In this document: piece by piece, positions 28,868-37,703 of the stretch
Position numbering within the stretch: position 1 is the stretch's first letter
Layout: every line of letters starts with the position of its first letter
NCBI RefSeq assembly: GCF_004353985.1
Contig: NZ_SMOA01000009.1
Location: 1 to 64,000, forward strand
Source: Paracraurococcus ruber
GTDB lineage: Bacteria; Pseudomonadota; Alphaproteobacteria; Acetobacterales; Acetobacteraceae
Reading direction: 5' to 3'
Length of the DNA stretch: 64,000 nt
Translations under genes and position numbers: made by a program
The notes under the pieces: model-generated
Seen by the model: the letters and a program-made list of their open reading frames with translations, nothing else
Databases searched by the model: none
Told to the model about the DNA's origin: nothing

Positions 28868-29794
28868 TCAGTCCGGCCGCACCTCGATCGCCGCCCGCGC
28901 CACTAGGTCATCGGCCGCCGGCCGCATCGCGTCCGGATGCGGGCGGGCCGGCCCGGCGGGGCGGCGGGGCCACATCACCGCCTCCGTCACCGTCACCCCG
29001 AAGCCGGCACGACGGAACCGCCCGACCATCGCCGACAGGCCGAGGCGGTTCACATACACCCCCGCCCGCCCGACCAGCGGGCTGGCCCAGAAGCTGTCGC
29101 TGAACCGCAGGTGCTGCAGGCCGCCGCCCAGATGGTCCTGGAAATCAATCGCGTGCAGCCCGATGCCGCCCGGCGCCGTGACCCGGCGAAGCTGCAGCAG
29201 CAGCGGCGCCAGGTCTTCCCGCCGGACATGCTCCAGCACCGCTTCGCTGACCACGAGGTCCACGCTGCCATCGGGAATGACCGCCAACGCCGCCGGCCCG
29301 CCGATCACCAGCGCCGCGCCGCAGCGGGCCAGCACCGCGCCGCGGTCGCGGCAATCCGCCAGGTCCGGCGGCGCCAAGCCGCGGGATCGCGCCAGGGCAG
29401 CGGCCGCCAAATAGGGTGCGGGGCTGACCGGGGCACTGTCCGTCGGGTCGGCGAACCAGATGCGCTGCGGGCCCAGCGCCGCCAGGATCGGCGCCCGAAC
29501 CACCATGCCGCCGGGCCCGATCTCCAACATCGTGCGCGGGCGGCGGCCGGTCAGCGCCTCGGCATGCTCGAGCCAGGCGCGCGGCGCCTCCAGCAGCTTC
29601 GCCGGGTCGGCCGCAGCATAGGACGGCCGGGCGATGCCCAGGGACCGCGCCCGCTGCCCATGCACGCCGACCGCCGCGAGGCCGAGCTTCACCCCCAGCT
29701 TGACCCACCAGGGCACCGGCGCACCCCGGGACAGGCCCGGGGGGGCCTGCACCACGCGTTGCGGCTTGGCCGCTTCCTCCGTGCGCTGTTCCAT
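28868..29794 (-). CDS. SAM-dependent methyltransferase (class I)
   Basis: A 308-residue protein with a class I methyltransferase core. Motif I is MLEIGPGGMVVRAP near residue 97. An acidic strand end is IWFADPTDS. VDLVVSEAVLEHVRREDLAPLL near 180-200 is the usual post-strand-4 block, and LRRVTAPGGIGLHAIDF follows. The N-terminal 30 residues are Lys/Arg/Pro-rich. The ATG at 29794 is one choice; an upstream in-frame start would only add a low-complexity leader. The substrate is unknown. It diverges from the M20 amidohydrolase. Confidence 0.75.
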   Translation of the reverse strand: MEQRTEEAAKPQRVVQAPPGLSRGAPVPWWVKLGVKLGLAAVGVHGQRARSLGIARPSYAAADPAKLLEAPRAWLEHAEALTGRRPRTMLEIGPGGMVVRAPILAALGPQRIWFADPTDSAPVSPAPYLAAAALARSRGLAPPDLADCRDRGAVLARCGAALVIGGPAALAVIPDGSVDLVVSEAVLEHVRREDLAPLLLQLRRVTAPGGIGLHAIDFQDHLGGGLQHLRFSDSFWASPLVGRAGVYVNRLGLSAMVGRFRRAGFGVTVTEAVMWPRRPAGPARPHPDAMRPAADDLVARAAIEVRPD

Positions 29795-29940
29795 GGCGAG
29801 GCGCCGTTCCGTCCTTTGCCCCAAGGGATAGAGCAGATCGCCGGGCGGGTGAAACCGCCCCCGCGCCGCCGGGCGATGGGCCCTTCCCGTCCCCCACCGC
29901 GAACGCCCTGGCTCGAAGCCGGTGCCGCGGCCCGGCGGGT

Positions 29941-29970
29941 TTGCCCGGCGCCGCGGCGCGCCGCTATTCT
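29941..29970 (+). promoter_or_regulatory. Candidate sigma-70-type promoter for the M20 amidohydrolase
   Basis: TTGCCC (29941-29946) and TATTCT (29965-29970) with an 18-bp spacer, about 80 nt before the TTG start at 30052. Read by eye only. Confidence 0.35.
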
Positions 29971-30051
29971 GGCCCCGGCCGATCCCGCCCGTGAAGCCTT
30001 GCCAGTCCATGAACCCGCGCCGCGGTCCCTGCCCGTGGCAGGAGACCGCCT

Positions 30052-31224
30052 TTGAACCCGATCGAGCATATCCGCGGCTTCCACGACCAGCTCACCTCCT
30101 GGCGCCGCGACTTCCACGCCCATCCCGAAACCGGCTTCGAGGAGCACCGCACCGCCGCCCTGGTGGCCGAACGGCTGGAGTCCTGGGGGATCGAGGTGCA
30201 GCGCGGCATCGGCCGCACCGGGCTGGTCGGCACGCTGCGCAGCGGCCGCGGCAACCGGGCCGTCGGCCTGCGGGCGGACATGGACGCGCTCGACATGCCG
30301 GAAGCGACCGGCCTGCCCTATGCCAGCACCGTGCCGGGCAAGATGCATGGCTGCGGCCATGACGGGCACACCACCATGCTGCTGGGCGCCGCCAAGTACC
30401 TGGCGGAGACGAAGAATTTCGACGGCACCGTCCACTTCATCTTCCAGCCCGCCGAGGAAGGCCAGGGCGGCGCCCGGGCGATGATCGAGGACGGGCTGTT
30501 CGAACGCTTCCCCTGCGATGCCGTCTATGGCCTGCACAACCGCCCGGGCCTGGCGGTCGGGCACTACGCCCTGCGCCCAGGGCCGATGATGGCCGGCTGC
30601 GGCTTTTTCGACCTCGTGATCCAGGGCCGCGGCGGCCATGGCGCGCGGCCCGAAAGCACGGTGGACCCGGTGGTCTGCGGCAGCCAGATCGTCGCCGCCT
30701 GGCAGAGCATCGTCGCCCGCAACGTCGCCGCCGCCGACACGGCGGTGGTCAGCGTCACGGGCTTCGCCGCCGGCACCGCCTACAACGTCATCCCGGACAG
30801 CGCGGCGCTGCGCGGCACCATCCGCGCCTTCCGGACGGCGACGATGCGCCTGCTGGAGGAGCGGATGCGCATCCTCGCCACCAGCATCGCCACCGGCTTC
30901 GGCGCCACCGCGGAACTCACCTTCCACGAGGTGGCGATCCCGACGGTCAATGCGCCCGAGCAGACCGCGCTGATCGCCGAGGCGGCGGCCGCGCTGGTGG
31001 GGGAGGGCCATGTCGATCGCGACCGCGTCGCCGCCATGGGATCGGAGGATTTCTCCTACATGCTGGCGGAGCGGCCGGGGGCCTATATCCTGGTCGGCAA
31101 CGGCACCGGCGAAGGCAGCTGCGAGGTGCACAACCCCGGCTATGACTTCAACGACGCCGCCATCCCCTACGGCGCCGGCATCCTGGCCGCGGTGGTCGAG
31201 AAGGAACTGGCCAAGCCCGGCTGA
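30052..31224 (+). CDS. M20-family amidohydrolase (hippurate hydrolase type, copy 1)
   Basis: A 390-residue zinc/manganese peptidase-like hydrolase (M20D; hippurate, IAA-amino acid or N-acyl-amino acid hydrolase). Motifs are HPETGFEEHRTA near 23-34, ADMDALDMPEATGLPY near 76-91, MHGCGHDGHTTMLLGAAK near 99-116 (metal Cys and His) and FQPAEEGQGGA near 133-143 (catalytic Glu). A dimerisation domain covers about 185-295. The start is TTG with AGGAGACC 6 nt upstream. It cleaves an amide between an acyl group and an amino acid. A second copy lies at 46269-47438. Confidence 0.9.
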   Translation: MNPIEHIRGFHDQLTSWRRDFHAHPETGFEEHRTAALVAERLESWGIEVQRGIGRTGLVGTLRSGRGNRAVGLRADMDALDMPEATGLPYASTVPGKMHGCGHDGHTTMLLGAAKYLAETKNFDGTVHFIFQPAEEGQGGARAMIEDGLFERFPCDAVYGLHNRPGLAVGHYALRPGPMMAGCGFFDLVIQGRGGHGARPESTVDPVVCGSQIVAAWQSIVARNVAAADTAVVSVTGFAAGTAYNVIPDSAALRGTIRAFRTATMRLLEERMRILATSIATGFGATAELTFHEVAIPTVNAPEQTALIAEAAAALVGEGHVDRDRVAAMGSEDFSYMLAERPGAYILVGNGTGEGSCEVHNPGYDFNDAAIPYGAGILAAVVEKELAKPG

Positions 31225-31343
31225 GCGCCGGGCCGCATCCCGCCACCGTCCTTCCCCGGCGGGTTTCGCTACCGCCACGGTCCCGCGCCTGTCTAAGCTT
31301 CCCGGGCCGAGGGGCGGCAAGCCGCCGGCGGGAGGGAAACTGC

Positions 31344-32702
31344 ATGACGCGATACGGGATGACGCGGCGCGCGGCGCTGCGGACGGGCGTGGCCGGCATG
31401 GCGGGCGCCGCGCTGCCGGTGGCCAATGTCTTCGGCCAGGGCTCCGCCGGCACGCTGCGCTGCGGCTTCTGGGACCACTGGGCCCCGGCCGGCAATGGCG
31501 CGCTCGCCGCGCTCTGCCGCGAATGGGGCGAGAAGAACCGGGTCGATGTGCAGGTCGACACGGTCAGCTCGGTCGGCAACCAGAACGTGATGACCATCGC
31601 GTCGCAGGCGCAGTCGCGCAGCGGCCACGACATCCTGGCCTTCCCGCCCTGGGAGCCGTCCTCCCACGCCCGGCTGCTGGAGCCGGTGGACGACGTCATG
31701 GCCCGGCTGCAGCAGAAACACGGCAAGGTGACGCCGGCCGCCGAATATCTCGGCAAGCGCGACGGCGCCTGGCGCGCGGTTCCCGCCGTGGCCGGCACGC
31801 AGACCAAGCCGCCCTGCATCCGCTTCGATTTGCTGGAACAGCATGCGGGCATCGACATCCGCGCCATGTGGCCGGCGAAGGCGGAACGCGGCCCGGGCGC
31901 CGACACCTGGAACTGGGACACCTTCCTCAAGGCGGCGGAGAAGTGCCACGCCGCCGGCGTGTCCTTCGGCCTGCCGATGGGGCAGTTCCCCGATGCGGTG
32001 GACTGGCTCGGCTCGCTCTACCGCAGCTTCGGCGCCAGCCTGATGGATGAGGAAGGGCGCGTCACCGTCCGCGGCAACGACAAGATCCGGCAGGCGATGG
32101 AGTATGCCGTGCGCCTGTCGCAGTTCCTGCCGCGCGATGTTTGGGCCTGGGACGATGCCTCCAACAACCGCGCGCTGATCGCCGGCAAGACGGCGCTGAT
32201 CCTCAACCCGCCCTCCGCCTGGGTGGTCGCGAAGCGGGATGCGCCGCAGGTCGCCGAGAAATGCTGGTATGCGCCGATGCCGGCCGGGCCGGCCGGGCGG
32301 TTCACGCCCTACAACCCGGCCTTCTGGGGCATCTGGAGCTTCGGGCGGAACAAGTCGGCCGCCAAGGCGCTGCTCGAGCACATCTCGGACCGCGCCAGTG
32401 CCGAGCGCCAGGTGGCGGCGACCAGCGGCTTCGACCTGCCGCCCTTCCAGAGCATGACGGATTTCAGGACCTGGGAGACGGAAGGCCCGCCCGCCGGCTT
32501 CGCCTTCAACTACCCGGACAAGCCGCACCACCAGGCGCAGCTGCACGTCGCCTATGCCCCCGCGCCGGCCGAGATCGCGGTGCAGGCCTATGTCCAGGCG
32601 ATCAATGCCAAGATGATCGCGCGCGTGGCGCAAGGCGGGCAGAGCATCGACCAGGCCATGGCCTGGGCCGAGGGCGAGCTGAAGAACTACGCCCGCGGCT
32701 GA
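31344..32702 (+). CDS. ABC transporter extracellular solute-binding protein (family 1), Tat-type signal
   Basis: A 452-residue periplasmic binding protein (SBP_bac_1 fold). A twin-arginine-type signal (TRRAALRTGVAGMAGAALP) ends near residue 32. The sequence has the look of a sugar or oligosaccharide receptor: GHDILAFPPWEPSSHARLLEPVDDV, NWDTFLKAAEKCHAAG, GKTALILNPPSAW. GGAGGGAAAC precedes the ATG. No ABC permease or ATPase gene is near; the neighbours are unrelated. The receptor is therefore orphan in this window and its ligand is unknown. Confidence 0.85.
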   Translation: MTRYGMTRRAALRTGVAGMAGAALPVANVFGQGSAGTLRCGFWDHWAPAGNGALAALCREWGEKNRVDVQVDTVSSVGNQNVMTIASQAQSRSGHDILAFPPWEPSSHARLLEPVDDVMARLQQKHGKVTPAAEYLGKRDGAWRAVPAVAGTQTKPPCIRFDLLEQHAGIDIRAMWPAKAERGPGADTWNWDTFLKAAEKCHAAGVSFGLPMGQFPDAVDWLGSLYRSFGASLMDEEGRVTVRGNDKIRQAMEYAVRLSQFLPRDVWAWDDASNNRALIAGKTALILNPPSAWVVAKRDAPQVAEKCWYAPMPAGPAGRFTPYNPAFWGIWSFGRNKSAAKALLEHISDRASAERQVAATSGFDLPPFQSMTDFRTWETEGPPAGFAFNYPDKPHHQAQLHVAYAPAPAEIAVQAYVQAINAKMIARVAQGGQSIDQAMAWAEGELKNYARG

Positions 32703-33085
32703 GGGCGCCGGGCGGGGCGTTCACCCTGACGCGGCCTCGGCCCGGACGGCCGGGCCGAGGAAAGCGCCGGGCATCGGGGGGCCCGCCCCCCCGATGCGAT
32801 CAGCGCCGGGCGCCGGCCACCTCCCTCCTGCCGGCCCGCACGCATGCCGACGGGTATGGTCGTGTTGTCCGGCACGCAACCGCCACACCCTCGGCGCACC
32901 GCGCCGACCTGCGCGCGATACCGCTGTGCATGAACCAGGACATCCGCATATCGGCACCACCGCATTGCCGCCCGCGCCAATGCCGGCCGACATGAAGGCC
33001 AACAGGCGCGATCCTGCCGGCGGCCGCACCGCTGCCGCGGCCAGCGGCTATCGCAACTCCCGCCCGCCGTCATCAGGCCGGCGGA
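32703..33085. other. Intergenic region holding hairpins, no gene seen
   Basis: About 380 bp between the convergent solute-receptor gene and the minus-strand TPR gene. The left part carries two strong hairpins. The rest (about 32800-33085) shows no coding signature. Confidence 0.5.
32735..32797. terminator. Two tandem strong hairpins
   Basis: A 10-bp stem (CCTCGGCCCG with CGGGCCGAGG, 32735-32760, 6-nt loop) is followed after 10 bp by an 11-bp stem (GCATCGGGGGG with CCCCCCGATGC, 32771-32797). They sit 33 bp after the solute-receptor stop. Neither has a T-run, so a terminator role is inferred. Confidence 0.5.
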
Positions 33086-34684
33086 TCAGCCCGCCACATA
33101 GGCGCGGGCACGGGCAAGCTCCGGGCGCTCCGCATCGGCATCCTTCGCCAGCGCCAGCAGCGCGCGGTAATGGGCCGTGGCCTTGGCGCGGTCGCCCGCC
33201 GCCTCCGCCGCGCGGGCCGCGCCGAACAGGCCGCGGAAGCGGTTCGGCTCCCGCTGCTGGGATGCCTCGTATTCCGCCAGCGCCGCGGCCGGCTGGCCGG
33301 CCTCCAGCAGCATGTCGCCCAGCAGTTCCCGCGCCGGCAGGATGCGGCCGGGGGTGACGATGTGCTTCTCGTTCCGGTCCTCCAGGTCGGCGGCGGCGCG
33401 CATCCGCGCCAGCGCCGCGTCCCGGTCCTGCCGCGCGAAGGCGATCCAGGCGGTGGCCGCGATCTGCTGGATCTCCACTTCCTTCGCCCAATAGGCATTG
33501 CCGGCGGCGGCCAGCGCGCGCTGCCGCGCGGCGAGTTCCGCGGCGGCGGCCTCGGCGGTGGCGACATCGCCGCTGCGGGCGGCGCCCAGCGCCCGGGCAT
33601 ACCAGGCCAGGGCCTGGGTGAAGGGCAGGCCATCCGCTGGCGGGCGCAGCCGCGCGGCCGCCGTCCAGTCGCCGCGCTCCACAGCCAGGCGCGCCGGCAT
33701 CGCCGCCACCGGGTAGGCGACCACCGGCCCGGCATTGGCCGGCACCGTCACGGCGAAGACGCGGTCCATGGCGGCGCGGGCGGCGGCGTCGCGCGCCATC
33801 TGCAGGTCGGCATACACCAGGTAGTCGGTCGCATGGTACGCCTCGGTCCGCTCATCGCCCTTGATGGCGGCATGGAAGGACCGTTCGTTGGTGGCGGCAG
33901 ACTCCGCCCAGGCGCCGACGCGGGTGAAGATGTGCGACGGCATGTGCAGCGCATGCGGCGCATCGGGCGCCAGGCCGGCATAGGTCCGCGCCGCCGGCAC
34001 GCCCTGCGCCGCCAGCGGCGGCGCGTCATAGGCATGGATCAGGTAGTGCGAGATGCCGGGATGCTCCGGATGCTTCGCCGCCTGCGCCTGCAGGATGGCC
34101 GCCGCGCGGGCATAGGCGGCGTAGCTCTGGTCGGCCTGGGACTGAGTGCCGGCGATGTAGAGCGCGCTGAAGACCTGCGCCTCGTCGTCATCGGGATAGG
34201 CCTTGGCCAGCGCCTCGAAGGCCTGCGCGCGGCTCGCCTGCCGCTCGCGTTCCGGCCGCGCTGCGAAGTCCCGGTAATAGGCGGCGACCGCCTCGATGTA
34301 GTCGCGTTCCCGCGCGGTCCCGGCGCCGATGCGGCGGCCCTGGTCGATCGCAGCCTGGGCCGCGGCCGCGCCCTGCGGCGAGGCGCCGATGCCGGCCAGC
34401 GGGTTCTGCATCAGGATGGCCGCGATGCCCCAGGTGGCGATGGCGCAGCCGGGGTCGCGCGCCAGCACGCTGCGGAAGGTCTCCTCCGCCGCGCTGTACC
34501 AGAAGGAATGCAGCATCGCCACGCCGCGGGCGAAGTCCGCCTGCACCGTCGGCGCGCAGGAATTGGCGAAGGCGACCTTGCCGACATCGCCATGGCCGGC
34601 ATGCGCCGCATGGTCGTGCTGGGCCCGGGCCGCGAGCGGCGCGGCGAGAAGGGCAAGGCCGAACAGAGCGGGACGGATGGTCAT
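33086..34684 (-). CDS. Secreted tetratricopeptide-repeat protein with His-rich N-terminus
   Basis: A 532-residue exported protein. The signal peptide (MTIRPALFGLALLAAPLAARA) is followed by a His-rich mature start, QHDHAAHAGHGD. TPR-like helical repeats occupy most of the rest: FARGVAMLHSFWYSAAEETFRSVLARDPG near 52-80, AKAYPDDDEAQVFSALYIAG, HALHMPSHIFTRVGAWAESA, and C-terminal AALAEYEASQQREPNRFRGLFGAARAAEAAGD. The family is widespread in proteobacteria but uncharacterised; HYLIHAYDAP and LHMPSHIFTR are its conserved blocks. The His cluster could bind metal (inference). It stands alone. GGAGGCC lies before the start. Confidence 0.82.
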   Translation of the reverse strand: MTIRPALFGLALLAAPLAARAQHDHAAHAGHGDVGKVAFANSCAPTVQADFARGVAMLHSFWYSAAEETFRSVLARDPGCAIATWGIAAILMQNPLAGIGASPQGAAAAQAAIDQGRRIGAGTARERDYIEAVAAYYRDFAARPERERQASRAQAFEALAKAYPDDDEAQVFSALYIAGTQSQADQSYAAYARAAAILQAQAAKHPEHPGISHYLIHAYDAPPLAAQGVPAARTYAGLAPDAPHALHMPSHIFTRVGAWAESAATNERSFHAAIKGDERTEAYHATDYLVYADLQMARDAAARAAMDRVFAVTVPANAGPVVAYPVAAMPARLAVERGDWTAAARLRPPADGLPFTQALAWYARALGAARSGDVATAEAAAAELAARQRALAAAGNAYWAKEVEIQQIAATAWIAFARQDRDAALARMRAAADLEDRNEKHIVTPGRILPARELLGDMLLEAGQPAAALAEYEASQQREPNRFRGLFGAARAAEAAGDRAKATAHYRALLALAKDADAERPELARARAYVAG

Positions 34685-34874
34685 GCTGAGGGCCTCCGGA
34701 ACAACGAGGCGGCAGGATAGCCGCCAAGCGGCCGTTGCAGGCACGATCGCAGGAAGGATCACGGGCAGGCCGGTCGCCGCGCAGGGACCACCGCCGGCCC
34801 TGCCACCCGGACCCGCAATGCTCGGGCCGGGCCTTGTCATGCGCCAAAGCCGCGGCGCTGTCGCGCCCTTTCCA

Positions 34875-34944
34875 CAGGCGACGCGGCCCACGTCGCCTGC
34901 AGGGCCGGGTCGCGGCCGGCGGGCGACCGTGGACCACGTCGCCC
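34875..34944. terminator. Tandem hairpins after the minus-strand receptor gene
   Basis: A 9-bp stem (CAGGCGACG with CGTCGCCTG, 34875-34899) and a second long stem with one bulge (34921-34944, arms GGGCGAC and GTCGCCC). They are immediately downstream of the minus-strand gene ending at 34950. No T-run. Confidence 0.4.
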
Positions 34945-34949
34945 GCGCG

Positions 34950-36158
34950 CTACACCAGCGGACAGCCGCCTTCCGCCATCGGCCGGAAGGCCTGGTCGCC
35001 CGGCACCGTCGCCAGCACCTTGTAGTAGTCCCAGGGGCCGCGGCTTTCCTCGGGCGCCTTCACTTCCAGCAGGTAGGCCGGGTGCAGCTTGCGGCCATCG
35101 GCACGGATCGTGCCGGGGCCGAAGGCATCGTCGTCGCAGGGCATCGCCTTCATGCGCGCCACCGTCGCGGCGCCGCTGCGCTTCGCCTCCGCCACGCCCA
35201 TGTCGGCCACCGTCTTCAGGTAGTGCAGCGTCGCGGCGTAGCAGCCGGCCTGCACCATGGTGGGCGGCGGCGCGTTGAAGTTGCGCTTCAGGCGGGCGGT
35301 CAGGGCGCGCGTGCGGTCGTTCAGGTCCCAGTAGAAGCTCTCGGAACAGACCAGGCCCTTGGCGGTGGCGAGGCCCATGGAATGGACCTCCGAGATGAAG
35401 AGGATCAGCGCTGCGAGCTTCTGCCCGCGCCGCTGCAGGCCGAACTCGGTCGCCTGCTTCACCGCATTCGCCATGTCCGTCCCGCCGAAGGCGAGGCCCA
35501 CCACTTTCGCCCGGCTGGCCTGGGCGCGCAGCAGGAAGGCGGAGAAATCCGTCGTGCCGGGGAAGGGGAAGCGGGCATTGCCCAGAACGCGCCCGCCCTC
35601 CGCGGTGATGATCTTCGCGCCCTCCACCTCCATGGAATGGCCGAAGGCATAGTCGGCGGTGACGAAGAACCAGCTGTCGCCGCCCTCCCGCACCATGGCG
35701 CGCGCAGTGGAATTCGCCAGCATCCAGGTGTCGTAGGTCCACTGCACCGTGTTCGGGCTGCACTGCGCGCCGGTGAGTTCCGCGGTGCCGGGCGCGCTGG
35801 CGAGGAAGACCTTGTTCTTCTCCCGTACCACTGCGTTCGCCGCGAGCGCGGCGGAGGAGGCGGGAACGTCGATCAGGGCATCCACCCCGTCGCGGTCGAA
35901 CCACTGCCGCGCGATGTTCACCGCGACATCCGGCTTGTTCTGGTGGTCGGCGGTGACGAGCTCGACGCGCAGCCCGAGCGAGGCGGCGTCCTGGATCGCC
36001 TGCCGCACCGCGAGCACGGAATTGGGCCCCGACAGGTCGGCGAAGGCGCCGCTCATGTCCGAGATGATGCCGAGCCGGATGGTCTGCTGCGCCTGGGCGC
36101 GCGCCAGGGTCGGCAGGGTGGCGGCGCCGAGCACCAGAGCGCGACGAGCGATGTTCAT
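34950..36158 (-). CDS. Branched-chain amino acid-type ABC solute-binding protein
   Basis: A 402-residue periplasmic receptor of the LivJ/LivK-like family. The signal peptide has MNIARRALVLGAATLPTLARAQA. The type I periplasmic fold follows: IRLGIISDMSGAFADLSGPN near 26-45, LVTADHQNKPDVAVNIARQW near 70-90, SAPGTAELTGAQCSPNTVQWT, and FAFGHSMEVEGAKI-like segments. GGAGGAAAC sits just before the ATG. Liv-type permease and ATPase genes are missing, so the receptor is orphan here. The ligand could be an amino acid, amide or aromatic acid. Confidence 0.87.
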   Translation of the reverse strand: MNIARRALVLGAATLPTLARAQAQQTIRLGIISDMSGAFADLSGPNSVLAVRQAIQDAASLGLRVELVTADHQNKPDVAVNIARQWFDRDGVDALIDVPASSAALAANAVVREKNKVFLASAPGTAELTGAQCSPNTVQWTYDTWMLANSTARAMVREGGDSWFFVTADYAFGHSMEVEGAKIITAEGGRVLGNARFPFPGTTDFSAFLLRAQASRAKVVGLAFGGTDMANAVKQATEFGLQRRGQKLAALILFISEVHSMGLATAKGLVCSESFYWDLNDRTRALTARLKRNFNAPPPTMVQAGCYAATLHYLKTVADMGVAEAKRSGAATVARMKAMPCDDDAFGPGTIRADGRKLHPAYLLEVKAPEESRGPWDYYKVLATVPGDQAFRPMAEGGCPLV

Positions 36159-36499
36159 GACGTTTCCTCCCCTCGATCGGGCGGATGCCGCCCCCTCGAA
36201 CGCCCGCGCCAGGGACCGCGCGGCCCCTGGAGCGTCGTTCCTGCCCAGGACACCGGTGGCCCCGCGGCCATCCGGCGGATGGGCTTCCGAATGCCCGAGG
36301 CGCATGGCGTGTCGTCCCGCCCGCGCGATCCGCCTCGATGCAGGGTCTGCCGGGCAACCGCCCGCACCGGCGCGTTGACGCCCTGCCGCGATCAGCCTTG
36401 CCGCGGTCGCGCGCGCTGGGCGGGCACCGCATCGCGGCCGTCCGTCATCCGCCGGGCGGCGTCACGCGCCCGGGCGCGCAGGCCCGGGCGCCAGCCGCC
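36159..36499. other. Intergenic region with a palindromic repeat, no gene seen
   Basis: About 340 bp between two minus-strand genes, upstream of the Liv-type receptor. It contains the second copy of the 45-bp repeat (36190-36234). No coding signature was found. Confidence 0.5.
36190..36234. repeat. Intergenic palindromic repeat (copy 2)
   Basis: Begins GCCCCCTCGAAC like the copy at 12749 and keeps the outer stem CCAGGG/CCCTGG. The inner stem differs (ACC...GGC instead of GTC...GAC), so the hairpin is kept although the bases change. Confidence 0.55.
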
Positions 36500-36922
36500 C
36501 TAGACCATGCTCTGCGGCGGCTCGCAGGGCGTCGTGCCCATCGGCCCGGGGATCGACAATTCGAGGATCTCCACGTCGTCCGAGGTGCCGATCTCGTTGT
36601 GCTTCATCTCGCCCGGGATCAGCCCGGCATCGCCGGCTTCCATGCGGTGCCGCGACCCGTCCTCGAATTCCAGCTCCACCCAGCCCTTCAGCACGTAGAT
36701 GAACTGCGCCTGGCAGTGGTGGACATGCCAGCCGGTCGGTTCGGTCATGCCGGTGATCGCCTGCATCACCTGCGCGCGCATGGCGCCGCCGGTGGCCTCC
36801 GCCACGCCCAGGTCGCGGTAGCGGAAGAATTTGCGCCGGCCGCCGACCAGCGGCTGCTCCGACTTCCTGGCGATCTTCAATGCCATCGCCGGGCGTGCGC
36901 CGCCCGCGGTGCTGCCATCCAT
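36500..36922 (-). CDS. Cupin-domain protein
   Basis: A 140-residue single-domain cupin. Motif 1 is GWHVHHCQAQFIYVLKGWVE near residues 64-83, with metal-type histidines; the usual Glu position holds Gln. Motif 2 is AGDAGLIPGEMKHNEIG near 97-113. Such small cupins may be metal-dependent enzymes (dioxygenase, isomerase) or sensors. ACCGGAGGAC precedes the ATG. It has no operon partner. Function unknown. Confidence 0.82.
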   Translation of the reverse strand: MDGSTAGGARPAMALKIARKSEQPLVGGRRKFFRYRDLGVAEATGGAMRAQVMQAITGMTEPTGWHVHHCQAQFIYVLKGWVELEFEDGSRHRMEAGDAGLIPGEMKHNEIGTSDDVEILELSIPGPMGTTPCEPPQSMV

Positions 36923-37150
36923 GGTCCGTCCTCCGGTTGTCGCCGGCATCTCTGCGCCGTACCGCCCAGGCTACACCCGCCCGGGCGGCAGCCGGCAAGA
37001 GGATTTCCCCCGTCCGTGGCAGGATTGTCGGGTCGCGGCAGGACATCGGTTACGCTTCCCGGTGAAACGTGAAGGCCCGCACCCGGCGGGCTGCCCGGTG
37101 AAGGACGGCCGGGCGTGGCTCGCCCGCTCAACGGCGCATGCCATCCGCTG

Positions 37151-37156
37151 TAGGTT
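37151..37156 (+). promoter_or_regulatory. Candidate -10 box of a leaderless promoter
   Basis: TAGGTT ends 6 nt before the ATG at 37163, and no ribosome-binding site is visible. If used, transcription would start at or next to the start codon. Confidence 0.3.
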
Positions 37157-37162
37157 CGACCG

Positions 37163-37588
37163 ATGCGCATCCGTGACTGCCTTCCCGCCCTCCTGCTCCT
37201 GCTGCCGCGCCTGGCGCTGGCCGGCGACCTGCTGGTCACCGTTCAGGGTGTCGCCTCCGACGAGGGCATCATCCGCGTCGCCGCCTGCCCGCCGGAGGAT
37301 TATCCGGCCGGCACCTGCCAGACCATCGCCCGCGCGCCGGCCCGGGCGGGCAGGGTCCAGCTGCGCATCTCCGGGCTGCCGGCAGGGCGCTGGGGCGTGT
37401 CCGCCTATCATGACGCGGATGGCGACGGGCGGCTGGGGCGGGACTGGCTCGGCCGCCCGACCGAGGGCATCGGCTTCGGCAACGATGCGCCGGTCAGCCG
37501 CTTCGGCCCGCCGGGGTGGGAGGCAGCGGCGGTCGCCGTCGCGGCCGGCGGGGAGACGCGGACCGCCGTGACCCTCCGCTACCGCTGA
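37163..37588 (+). CDS. DUF2141-domain secreted protein
   Basis: A 141-residue exported protein. The signal peptide is MRIRDCLPALLLLLPRLALA. The DUF2141 domain follows: LLVTVQGVASDEGIIRVAAC near 23-42, GRWGVSAYHDADGDGRLGRD near 75-94 (the DxDxDG-like loop may bind calcium) and PTEGIGFGNDAPVSRFGPPG near 99-118. The family is small, beta-rich, periplasmic and of unknown function. It is a single gene, possibly transcribed without a leader. Confidence 0.85.
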   Translation: MRIRDCLPALLLLLPRLALAGDLLVTVQGVASDEGIIRVAACPPEDYPAGTCQTIARAPARAGRVQLRISGLPAGRWGVSAYHDADGDGRLGRDWLGRPTEGIGFGNDAPVSRFGPPGWEAAAVAVAAGGETRTAVTLRYR

Positions 37589-37703
37589 TTCCGGGGCGGA
37601 TCGGCACTCGTCCGGGGCCTGCCGACGTGCGGCCATCCTAACCCGCGGTCAACCGCTTGCACCGCATGGCATGCGATGGCCGCTCACCCGACCGGAGACC
37701 CGC

